Assembly: GCA_030632525.1 (NCBI GenBank)
Contig: DAOVUP010000071.1
Span: 1 to 7,241, forward strand
Source of the DNA: Desulfobacteraceae bacterium
GTDB lineage: Bacteria; Desulfobacterota; DSM-4660; Desulfatiglandales; Desulfatiglandaceae
Direction of reading: 5' to 3'
DNA length: 7,241 nt
Made by a program: the position numbers and the translations under genes. Of the stretch, positions 1 to 6,076 are shown piece by piece. The stretch's first letter is position 1. Each line of letters begins with the position of its first letter. The notes below the pieces were generated by a model. It did not search any database. It was not told where the DNA came from and worked only from the letters and a program-made list of their open reading frames with translations.

Positions 1-203
1 AGAAGGCCAAAAAATTGATGTCCGAAATTGTGGGTCTGAAAGTCACCGAACTTCGCAATCTTCAGAGAGGAAACCATTACCAGATCAGCATGATGGCTGA
101 ACTTGACAAGATCAGACTTCCCTTTTATTTCCATTATGTCTTTTTCTTCCTCTCCCTGTGGGATTTTGAGACCGATTGGTATACGGTTGATTTCAGATAT
201 TGA
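1..203 (+). CDS. DUF4390 family protein, C-terminal end (5' truncated)
   Basis: The frame is open from base 3 and ends with TGA at 201-203; the gene starts left of the window, so the TTG at 15 and ATG at 18 are internal codons. The visible 66 residues end in a strongly aromatic stretch (LPFYFHYVFFFLSLWDFE, then TDWYTVDFRY), which I recognise as the characteristic C-terminus of DUF4390 proteins. These are small, probably envelope-associated proteins of unknown function. In Proteobacteria the gene is commonly found directly before ntrY, as it is here (53-base gap), which supports the call. No function can be given beyond the family name. The identification is from remembered family features, not from a search. 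Confidence 0.8.
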   Translation, partial: KAKKLMSEIVGLKVTELRNLQRGNHYQISMMAELDKIRLPFYFHYVFFFLSLWDFETDWYTVDFRY

Positions 204-256
204 GTCTTCAGGGATTTGCTCCCGGCTCTGCCACCAACACTACCTAATCCACTAAC

Positions 257-2488
257 ATGAAAGATTACTTAGAGGCAGAAAAACAAGATCTCAGGAGACG
301 ACGCAGAGAAAGATACCTGATTATTCTCTTAGGTGTGGCGATATCTTTTTTGATCTATCTTGGGATGCGTATCTTTCACTTAGGGCAGGCCCTTCCTTTT
401 TCAAGCAGTATTATCGCTTTTGCACTGATCAATATCAATGTGATACTGCTCCTTCTCCTCCTCTTTCTCACTGTCAGGAATGTGGTTAAACTGCTCTTTG
501 AGAGAAAAAAAAGTATTATGGGAGCCAAGCTGAGGACCAAACTGGTTCTGGCCTTTGTTACTCTCTCCCTATTGCCCACAATCATTCTTTTTTTCGTCTC
601 AGTGCAGTTCATCTCTTCATCCATCGAGTACTGGTTCAGTCTTCAGATCGAGCGATCATTAAAGTATTCCTTAGAAGTTGGCCAGGATTACTACAAGGGG
701 ATTACGGATGAGATCCTCTCTTTTGGCAATAATCTAGGGCGAGTAATTACCTACGAGGGGTTTATGATCCCATCCAAAAAAGAGAAACTTCAGAAATTTA
801 TTGACGAAAAGCGAAAAGAGCTAAGTCTAGCCTCCCTCCAGATTTTTTCTGCAAAACTGGACTTAATGGCCGTTTCCAAGGACCACAGGATTGACCTTAC
901 CGCGTTTAAGGGACCGGGGTCAGATATTTTGAAGAAAAGTATTGAGAAGGGCGGTGACAGCCAGTATATCCAACCCTCACCGCACGGAGATCTTCTCAGG
1001 GGCATCGTTCCGGTTTTTTCGAGGACCGCATCGAAGGCTGTGGTTGGTCTCGTGGTGTCGGCTAAATTTGTCCCCGGCGCCTTTGTGAACCGTCTTCAGG
1101 CTATTTCAAAAGGCCTGCAGGAATACCGTCAGTTGAAGATGCTCCGAACACCGATCATAGCCAGCCATATGATCACCCTCTCCATTGTTACGCTCCTTAT
1201 CATTTTTTCATCTGTATGGTTTGGATTCTACCTCTCCAAAGAGATAACCGTCCCCATCAAGGAATTGGCCGAAGGAACAAATCGTATCGCATCAGGTGAC
1301 TATGATTTCTTTATTGACTTAGAAACAAAGGATGAAGTTGGGATGTTAGTCAATTCGTTTAATAGAATGACTATGGACCTAAGAACGAGCAAAAACAGGC
1401 TCGAAAAGGCCAATAAAGAACTTATGGAGAGCAATCTTGAATTGGAACAGCGGCGACTTTATATGGAGATTGTCCTGGCGAATGTTGCTGCAGGCGTGGT
1501 GTCTGCTGATACTGGCGGAAAGGTCCTCACTATCAACAAATCTGCGGAGAGGATGTTGGGCATAAAGGCGGAAGAAATTGTTGGAAAACAGTACAAGGAA
1601 ATCTTGCCTGACGATTACTGCAAGGTAATTGATGGATTCCTGAAAGATGAGGCTCTTTTTCAAAAAGGCTACATGGAGAAACAGATAGGCTTATCTGCGG
1701 GAAACAGGAGGCTGACCTTCCTTGTTTCTCTCAATGTGCTTCGTGATGATCGTGGAAGGTACTTAGGTCTTGTTGTTGTCTTTGAGGATTTGAGTGAAAT
1801 TGAAAAGGCCCAGAGAATGGCTGCATGGCGAGAAGTGGCAAGGCGTATAGCCCATGAGGTCAAGAATCCTCTGACGCCTATTCAACTGTCCGCACAGCGG
1901 CTCAAGAAGAGATATGGAAAGGTCTTAGATAGCGAGGATTCAGAGATCTTTGACGAGTGCACAGGGATGATCATCACGCAAGTGGAGGAATTAAAACGCC
2001 TTGTAAACGAGTTTTCCAATTTTGCCCGCATGCCTGCGGCCAATCCTGCACCGTCAGATATTAACGAGATTATTGATGAAGCCCTGAGTCTCTACAGAGA
2101 AACGCATAAAGAAGTGGACTTCATATTTAATGATTCAAAAGAGGTCCCTGTTTTTGATTTGGACAGGGAGCAGATAAGAAGAGTCATGATTAATCTTTTT
2201 GACAATGCTATTGAAGCGATTGAGGATAAGGGAAAGGTAATTATAGATCTTCATTATGACAATATCCTTAAAATGGTGAGAATTGAGGTGATAGATAACG
2301 GAAGAGGCATAAGCCCTGAAAACAAGACCCGCCTCTTTGAGCCTTATTTTTCAACAAAAAAACAGGGGACGGGCTTAGGTCTTGCTATAGTCAGCACTAT
2401 CATTACAGATCATAATGGCTTTATAAGAATTAAGGATAATAAGCCTAAAGGAACTAAATTTATTATTGAACTGCCAACCAGGATATGA
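257..2488 (+). CDS. ntrY: NtrY-like membrane sensor histidine kinase
   Basis: 743-residue sensor kinase of the usual NtrY size and order. Residues 1-20 are basic. Membrane segments lie near 20-41, 51-73 and 97-120, followed by an extracytoplasmic region (about 121-302) and a fourth membrane segment (303-326). HAMP follows at about 327-379, with the typical VPIKELAEGTNRIASGDY. A coiled stretch leads into a PAS domain (400-510), then the HisKA dimerisation domain with phospho-acceptor His533 in HEVKNPLTP, and the HATPase_c domain with N-box Asn650, G1 box DNGRG (680-684) and G2 box GTGLGL (704-709). All catalytic motifs are intact, so it should autophosphorylate. ATG 257 is the first start after an in-frame TAA at 245-247, but no Shine-Dalgarno sequence precedes it. 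The family classically pairs with the sigma-54 activator NtrX in nitrogen or redox control. No NtrX gene follows; waaA begins 7 bases later. The signal sensed here is unknown, and an envelope-related role is only inferred from the neighbours. Confidence 0.92.
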   Translation: MKDYLEAEKQDLRRRRRERYLIILLGVAISFLIYLGMRIFHLGQALPFSSSIIAFALININVILLLLLLFLTVRNVVKLLFERKKSIMGAKLRTKLVLAFVTLSLLPTIILFFVSVQFISSSIEYWFSLQIERSLKYSLEVGQDYYKGITDEILSFGNNLGRVITYEGFMIPSKKEKLQKFIDEKRKELSLASLQIFSAKLDLMAVSKDHRIDLTAFKGPGSDILKKSIEKGGDSQYIQPSPHGDLLRGIVPVFSRTASKAVVGLVVSAKFVPGAFVNRLQAISKGLQEYRQLKMLRTPIIASHMITLSIVTLLIIFSSVWFGFYLSKEITVPIKELAEGTNRIASGDYDFFIDLETKDEVGMLVNSFNRMTMDLRTSKNRLEKANKELMESNLELEQRRLYMEIVLANVAAGVVSADTGGKVLTINKSAERMLGIKAEEIVGKQYKEILPDDYCKVIDGFLKDEALFQKGYMEKQIGLSAGNRRLTFLVSLNVLRDDRGRYLGLVVVFEDLSEIEKAQRMAAWREVARRIAHEVKNPLTPIQLSAQRLKKRYGKVLDSEDSEIFDECTGMIITQVEELKRLVNEFSNFARMPAANPAPSDINEIIDEALSLYRETHKEVDFIFNDSKEVPVFDLDREQIRRVMINLFDNAIEAIEDKGKVIIDLHYDNILKMVRIEVIDNGRGISPENKTRLFEPYFSTKKQGTGLGLAIVSTIITDHNGFIRIKDNKPKGTKFIIELPTRI

Positions 2489-2495
2489 GCGGGCT

Positions 2496-3917
2496 ATGTT
2501 CATGTTCTTGTACCATTTTCTCTGGACAATATGTCTTATATTTATAGCCCCGGTTGTCTGGCTTTTAAGGTTGCGGGTTATCCCGCTGAAAGCGGGATTA
2601 CGGGTTACGCCTTGTCTCGCTAAAAGCGATCGTCTAAGCCTCGGTGAGCGACTAACTGCAAGATTTGCATTGGGTCTCCCCGATCTCCAGCTTGACAAAG
2701 GAAATATATGGGTTCACGCACTTTCTGTGGGAGAGGTGATCTCAGCCATTCCACTGATAAATAGCCTGCAGATGGAATTTCCAGACAGGGACATAGTCTT
2801 TACGGTAACCACTGTTACCGGGATGGCTGTTGCAAAGGAGAAATTACATTCAAAGGTCAAGGCAGTTCTTACCATGCCCGTTGACGCATGGTGGTCTGTT
2901 CAGAGGATCGTTAATTTTGTCAAACCGTCTGTTTTCATCCTGATTGAGACAGATATCTGGCCCGCGTTGCTTTGCTCTTTGAAGAGAAAAGGCATACGAA
3001 GCATCTTGGTAAACGGACGTATTTCTCCCCGGACTTTCAGATCTTACTCAAAAACTCCTTTCTTCACCCGGAAGATGTTTGACCCACTCGAATTATGCCT
3101 CATGCAATCAGACTTAGACAGGGAAAGACTCTTGCAAGTTGGCTTGAATAAGGAGAAGGTTATCACGGTGGGGAATATCAAGTTTGACCGGGATACGGCA
3201 ATCATAAGTAATGAAGAACGTCAGTATTGGTTTGATATCCTGGCCCTTGAGCCTTCTGATCCTTTATGGGTTGCAGGCAGCACCCATCCGGGGGAAGAGG
3301 AGATTCTGCTCAACGTTCTTGAGAGGCTCCGCAATCTTTTTCCCCGTCTGCGTCTTATCCTTGCCCCGAGAGATACAGGGCGATCCGATGAGATTCTGAT
3401 AATGATCCGGGATATGGAGCTGCGGGCTGCTCTGAAAACCGAGATTTCGGAACAAAGCGAAAAGCACAAAGCGAAAAGCGCAACCCGCAATCCCGCTGTT
3501 AGCGGGATAACCCCCCCAACGCCACCGGAAAATGGTTGTGTCTATGATGTAGTGATTCTTAATACGATTGGTGAACTCGGGAGCGTTTACGGGTTGGGGA
3601 GTGTAAGCTTTGTGGGTGGCAGTCTTGTCCCTGTGGGAGGGCATAACCTATTGGAACCTGCCAGTTGTGGCAGCGTTGTCCTTTTCGGTCCTCATACCCG
3701 CAATTTTGTATCCATGTCAGAGGCGCTGCTGGAGGCTGGTGGAGGCTGGCGGGTCAGGGACGGAGATGAACTCCATGAGGCTATGAAAACGCTCTTGGAA
3801 GATGTAGAGATGCGGACCCGAATGGGGGATCTGGCAAAAGCGTTTGTTGAGAATAATCGGGGAGCGCTCAAAAAGGTTGTGGACTATGTGAGTGGGAGCA
3901 TAGCGCATGGGGCATAG
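2496..3917 (+). CDS. waaA: 3-deoxy-D-manno-octulosonic acid (Kdo) transferase
   Basis: Transfers Kdo from CMP-Kdo to lipid IVA at the cytoplasmic face of the inner membrane (GT30 family). An N-terminal membrane anchor (about 5-25) is followed by HALSVGE, whose Glu80 matches the catalytic Glu60 of E. coli WaaA. Further family landmarks are ETDIWP (151-156), NGRIS (173-177), GNIKFD (226-231), GSTHPGEE (261-268) and SFVGGSLVPVGGHNLLEPA (371-389). I start at ATG 2496, seven bases after the ntrY stop; ATG 2502 is equally possible, and the upstream TTG 2466 would overlap ntrY and add ten atypical residues. At 473 residues it is about 48 longer than the E. coli enzyme. Most of the excess lies at residues 27-48 and 318-345, which coincide with repeats in the DNA (2575-2629 and 3453-3513). 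The last residues and stop also fall within a repeat. Catalytic motifs are untouched, so the enzyme is probably active. Whether it adds one or more Kdo cannot be told. Confidence 0.95.
   Translation: MFMFLYHFLWTICLIFIAPVVWLLRLRVIPLKAGLRVTPCLAKSDRLSLGERLTARFALGLPDLQLDKGNIWVHALSVGEVISAIPLINSLQMEFPDRDIVFTVTTVTGMAVAKEKLHSKVKAVLTMPVDAWWSVQRIVNFVKPSVFILIETDIWPALLCSLKRKGIRSILVNGRISPRTFRSYSKTPFFTRKMFDPLELCLMQSDLDRERLLQVGLNKEKVITVGNIKFDRDTAIISNEERQYWFDILALEPSDPLWVAGSTHPGEEEILLNVLERLRNLFPRLRLILAPRDTGRSDEILIMIRDMELRAALKTEISEQSEKHKAKSATRNPAVSGITPPTPPENGCVYDVVILNTIGELGSVYGLGSVSFVGGSLVPVGGHNLLEPASCGSVVLFGPHTRNFVSMSEALLEAGGGWRVRDGDELHEAMKTLLEDVEMRTRMGDLAKAFVENNRGALKKVVDYVSGSIAHGA
2575..2610 (+). repeat. 36-base palindromic element, copy A, in frame inside waaA
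   Basis: The core is a perfect inverted repeat at 2580-2598: 8-base arms ATCCCGCT and AGCGGGAT around the triloop GAA. It is flanked by GGGTT on the left and by TACGGGTTACGC on the right. The reverse complement of 3478-3513 matches this segment at 32 of 36 positions; two differences lie in the loop and two in the right flank. It is translated as WaaA residues 27-39 (R-V-I-P-L-K-A-G-L-R-V-T-P), between the membrane anchor and the conserved GER motif. E. coli WaaA is about ten residues shorter there. 36 bases is 12 codons, so insertion would keep the frame. Confidence 0.85.
2617..2629 (+). repeat. Small triloop inverted repeat next to copy A
   Basis: TCGCT-AAA-AGCGA, a perfect 5-base stem with a 3-base loop, seven bases after the 36-base element. 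It shares the CGCT-NNN-AGCG core of the larger palindrome, so it may be a decayed or partial relative. It encodes part of WaaA residues 41-45. It is short enough that chance cannot be excluded. Confidence 0.45.
3453..3479 (+). repeat. Tandem 14-base repeat inside waaA, adjoining copy B
   Basis: The 13-mer CAAAGCGAAAAGC occurs exactly at 3453-3465 and again at 3467-3479, a period of 14. Internally it is close to a 7-base period (AAAGCGA/AAAGCAC). It encodes a hydrophilic, Lys-rich stretch (Q-S-E-K-H-K-A-K-S, residues 320-328) just before the second palindromic element. E. coli WaaA has no counterpart to it. Fourteen is not a multiple of three, so the two units are read in different frames. Confidence 0.8.
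3478..3513 (-). repeat. 36-base palindromic element, copy B, inverted, in frame inside waaA
   Basis: The core is a perfect inverted repeat at 3490-3508: ATCCCGCT-GTT-AGCGGGAT, with the same 8-base arms as copy A but a different loop. On the minus strand it aligns with 2575-2610 over all 36 bases with four mismatches, and the match includes the asymmetric flanks, which gives the orientation. It is translated as WaaA residues 328-340 (S-A-T-R-N-P-A-V-S-G-I-T-P). The other two plus-strand frames through this copy contain TAA or TAG, so the frame in use is the only open one. It sits in a linker between the conserved core blocks of the C-terminal half. Confidence 0.87.
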
Positions 3918-3940
3918 CGCAAAGCGTGCGGCGCAAAGCG
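3898..3940 (+). repeat. 14-base-period repeats across the waaA 3' end and lpxK leader
   Basis: GCATAGCGCA occurs at 3898-3907 and 3912-3921, and GCGCAAAGCG at 3917-3926 and 3931-3940; both pairs are exactly 14 bases apart, giving an imperfect tandem run of about three units. The run contains the waaA stop codon (TAG 3915-3917) and supplies the last WaaA residues (S-I-A-H-G-A). The motif AAAGCG is shared with the repeat at 3453-3479. The run ends about 15 bases before the lpxK ribosome-binding site. Confidence 0.78.
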
Positions 3941-3955
3941 CTGGGGGTATAACGC

Positions 3956-3959
3956 GGAG
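3956..3959 (+). promoter_or_regulatory. Probable lpxK Shine-Dalgarno sequence
   Basis: GGAG lies four bases before ATG 3964. The spacing is short, but it is the only purine-rich match near any of the three candidate lpxK starts (3907, 3964, 3976), and it supports 3964. An ATG at 3907 would make the first 19 residues a translation of the upstream repeat. Confidence 0.5.
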
Positions 3960-3963
3960 ATTA

Positions 3964-5136
3964 ATGCCATTAGCCATGCCGAACTGGTCCAGGATTCATC
4001 AGAAAAGACGATTCGGTCTATGGTCTCTTCCCCTGGCCTTTTTTTCTATCTTGTATGGCGTCGGTGTCCGGTTTCGTCTTAAGGCATATGAGAAGAGGAT
4101 TTTCAGGGGAAAGTCTCTTCCAGGTTTCGTTGTAAGCGTTGGGAATATAACTGCGGGTGGGACAGGCAAAACACCGGCAGTGGCAATGTTGGCCAAATGG
4201 GCGCTGGGTGAAGGGCATCGCGTGGCCATTCTTTCGAAGGGCTACGGGGGGCGATACAAACAGGAGGTCTTAGAGGTATCTGATGGGAAGCATATACATG
4301 CAGATTCCCAAGTGGCCGGCGATGAGCCCGTTCTTCTTGCCCGCGGGGTTTCCGGGAGTCCAGTAGTAATCTCCAAAAACCGTTACTTAGCAGGGATTTA
4401 TGCGCATAAAAAGTTTGACTCTGATTTCTTCATCTTGGATGACGGATTTCAACACTTAGGATTGGAGAGGAACCTTAATCTGGCGCTGATAGACGCCTCT
4501 GAGCCTTTTGGAAACGCCCACCTGCTTCCGTGGGGACCCCTGAGAGAGCCCCTAAGTCAGTTGGAGAGGGCAGATTGTCTCATCCTTACACGGTTTAGCA
4601 GGGTAGAGAGCTCACAGGGCAGGGGGCAGAGAGCAGAGAGTAACGCCACAGGCAATGCGCCAGGCGCTATGCGCTCGCCGCAGGAAACATTGGCATTCCT
4701 GAAAGAAAAATTTCCATCGACGCCTGTTTTTTGTGCGGATCATATCCCGGACAAGTTGGTTTTTCCCCTTTCGGGTGAAGCGCATACTCCTGGATTTTTG
4801 AGAGGAAAGCGAGTATTGGCTTTTGCCGGTATTGCCAATCCTGAACAGTTTCAAGAGAGTTTGATCGAATTGGGCGCGGATGTAGTTCAATTCAAGGGGT
4901 TCAGAGATCATTACCACTTCGAAGAGGATGAAATCAGGGAGTTGATCCAAATGAAGGAGAGGATTGGTGCCAGGTACCTTCTTACAACGGAAAAAGACTG
5001 GATGAGAATCGCCTCTTTCGCCTTTACCACGGCTGCGCCGATGCATAATGATTTAGCTTATTTGTCTGTTAGATTCGCCTTTTTGCCGGGGCAAGAGAGC
5101 ATTTTTGGGATAATTAGAAATGGCCTTTCAGGATAA
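3964..5136 (+). CDS. lpxK: Tetraacyldisaccharide 4'-kinase
   Basis: Phosphorylates the 4' position of the tetraacyl disaccharide 1-phosphate to give lipid IVA, using ATP, at the inner membrane. A hydrophobic N-terminal segment (about 19-35) anchors it. VGNITAGGTGKTP (59-71) is the family's Walker A region, with Lys69. SKGYGG (91-96), GDEPVLLA (119-126), LDDGFQH (158-164), FRDHYHF (313-319) and LTTEKD (340-345) are all recognisable LpxK blocks. At 390 residues it is longer than the roughly 330-350 usual for the family. The excess lies mainly at residues 212-240 (S-R-V-E-S-S-Q-G-R-G onward), a low-complexity Gly/Ser/Ala/Arg stretch encoded by 7- and 14-base repeats, placed after the LTR block at 209-210. 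The conserved core is intact. The start at 3964 is preferred over 3907 because of the GGAG and because the extra residues derive from repeats; 3976 is possible. The gene lies 46 bases after waaA and overlaps the next gene by 17 bases. Confidence 0.93.
   Translation: MPLAMPNWSRIHQKRRFGLWSLPLAFFSILYGVGVRFRLKAYEKRIFRGKSLPGFVVSVGNITAGGTGKTPAVAMLAKWALGEGHRVAILSKGYGGRYKQEVLEVSDGKHIHADSQVAGDEPVLLARGVSGSPVVISKNRYLAGIYAHKKFDSDFFILDDGFQHLGLERNLNLALIDASEPFGNAHLLPWGPLREPLSQLERADCLILTRFSRVESSQGRGQRAESNATGNAPGAMRSPQETLAFLKEKFPSTPVFCADHIPDKLVFPLSGEAHTPGFLRGKRVLAFAGIANPEQFQESLIELGADVVQFKGFRDHYHFEEDEIRELIQMKERIGARYLLTTEKDWMRIASFAFTTAAPMHNDLAYLSVRFAFLPGQESIFGIIRNGLSG
4599..4640 (+). repeat. Degenerate heptanucleotide repeat inside lpxK
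   Basis: Six consecutive heptads can be drawn from 4599. The last three are clear: CAGGGGG (4620-4626), CAGAGAG (4627-4633) and CAGAGAG (4634-4640). The earlier ones (CAGGGTA, GAGAGCT, CACAGGG) are degenerate. Seven bases is half the 14-base period of the repeats at 3453 and 3898. The stretch encodes low-complexity residues of LpxK (about 213-226) lying in a non-conserved linker. Confidence 0.7.
4653..4680 (+). repeat. 14-base-period repeat with short palindrome inside lpxK
   Basis: Two 14-base units, 4653-4666 and 4667-4680, agree at 10 of 14 positions and share ATGCGC at 4655-4660 and 4669-4674. GCGCC-A-GGCGC at 4657-4667 is a perfect short palindrome across the unit boundary. It follows the heptad repeat closely and encodes LpxK residues of about 230-239. 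The evidence is weaker than for the other repeats, but the period is the same. Confidence 0.5.
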
Positions 5137-6070
5137 CGGAACTCTTTCAATATGGACTTACAGGGCCCTTTATGGGGTCGTATGGCTCATATCCCTAATC
5201 CCTTTCCGCGTAGGACAATCCCTTGGACGGACGTTAGGAAATATATTGGCGGTAGTCTTGAAAAGGCGAATAAAGGCCTCTTTGAATAACCTTAGATATG
5301 TCTTTGGGGACAGGATTCCCGAGGCTGAGTTGATTGAACTCAACGGCCGGATTGTAGCGCATTTTGCTCAGATGTTGTTTGAGGTCCCCCATATCCTCAG
5401 GCTGAACCGGACAAACTTGAATAGGTACGTGATTTTCGAAAATGAAGATGCCCTGAGTCAGGCTATTAAGAAGGGGAGGGGGGTTTTCATGCTGACCGGG
5501 CACTTCGGAAACTGGGAACTCATGTCCGCGGCCATGGCCCTCCGGTTTAATGCCAAAGGAGCAGTTGTAGTGAGACCTGCTGATTTCGCACCGGCCGACA
5601 GGTTGTTGACGAGTCTCCGATCCAGATTCGGTACGGAGATTATAGCGAAAAAACGCTCAATGAAGAAGCTGTTGGCTGCAAAGAAAGAAAACAAAGTTAT
5701 TGGGATCCTGTTAGACCAAAATGTGGACTGGTATGAAGGGGTTTTTGTCCCATTCTTAGATAAACCAGCGTGTACTAACAAGGGCTTGGCCCTTGTCGCC
5801 TTGAGGACCGGCTCCCCTGTGGTACCGTCTTTTTCAGTGAGGCAGCATGACGGGAGATACCGAATAGTCTTTGGAGATGAGGTGCCATTGCTGAGAACCG
5901 GTGACAAAATAAAGGATACCGAGGAAAACACCGCCCTTTTCACACAGATCATTGGGAAATATGTCAGCCAGTATCCGGATCAGTGGTTTTGGTTTCATAA
6001 ACGGTGGAAGACCAGGCCCTTTTGCCCGCTTCCTGAAGATTATTATCACCGCACAGACGCAGAGGGTTAG
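5120..6070 (+). CDS. lpxL: Lysophospholipid/lipid A acyltransferase (LpxL/HtrB family)
   Basis: Adds a secondary acyl chain to Kdo-lipid A, using acyl-ACP, at the cytoplasmic side of the inner membrane. The 316 residues match the family's usual length. An N-terminal hydrophobic segment (about 14-30) is the membrane anchor. GHFGNWE (127-133) carries the catalytic HX4E pair, His128 and Glu133. ILLDQN (196-201), the VPFLDKPACTNKG block (210-222), LRTGSPVVP (228-236) and PDQWFWFHKRWKTRP (286-300) are the other conserved blocks of the family. The start overlaps the lpxK end by 17 bases and has GGGA at 5107-5110, so the two genes are probably translationally coupled. Whether it corresponds to LpxL, LpxM or LpxP in acyl-chain choice cannot be read from sequence; LpxL is used as the generic name because it is the only acyltransferase in the cluster. 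No repeat interrupts it. Confidence 0.9.
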   Translation: MAFQDNGTLSIWTYRALYGVVWLISLIPFRVGQSLGRTLGNILAVVLKRRIKASLNNLRYVFGDRIPEAELIELNGRIVAHFAQMLFEVPHILRLNRTNLNRYVIFENEDALSQAIKKGRGVFMLTGHFGNWELMSAAMALRFNAKGAVVVRPADFAPADRLLTSLRSRFGTEIIAKKRSMKKLLAAKKENKVIGILLDQNVDWYEGVFVPFLDKPACTNKGLALVALRTGSPVVPSFSVRQHDGRYRIVFGDEVPLLRTGDKIKDTEENTALFTQIIGKYVSQYPDQWFWFHKRWKTRPFCPLPEDYYHRTDAEG

Positions 6071-6076
6071 CCGGTT

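Noticed and set aside
211..223. Hairpin GGGA-TTTGC-TCCC as a terminator between the DUF4390 gene and ntrY
   Set aside because: The stem is only four base pairs and no T-run follows.
1475..1489. Sigma-54-like promoter (TGGC...TTGC) inside ntrY
   Set aside because: The GG to GC spacing is 10 instead of the required 12 bases, and it lies within the coding region of the PAS domain.
2466..2495. TTG start extending WaaA by ten residues
   Set aside because: It lies inside ntrY, gives residues (N-C-Q-P-G-Y-E-R-A) unlike WaaA N-termini, and ATG 2496 begins the hydrophobic anchor directly.
2575..3513. CRISPR repeats
   Set aside because: There are only two copies, about 0.9 kb apart and in opposite orientation, embedded in a gene; there are no spacers and no cas genes.
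3907..3963. ATG 3907 as the lpxK start
   Set aside because: The added 19 residues are a translation of the 14-base repeats and overlap the end of waaA; GGAG supports 3964 instead. It cannot be fully excluded.
4612..5046. 144-codon open frame on the minus strand
   Set aside because: It lies wholly within lpxK and begins in the repeat region; no family features.
5458..5952. 164-codon open frame on the minus strand
   Set aside because: It lies wholly within lpxL, has no recognisable motifs, and opposes a clearly conserved gene; read as a shadow frame.
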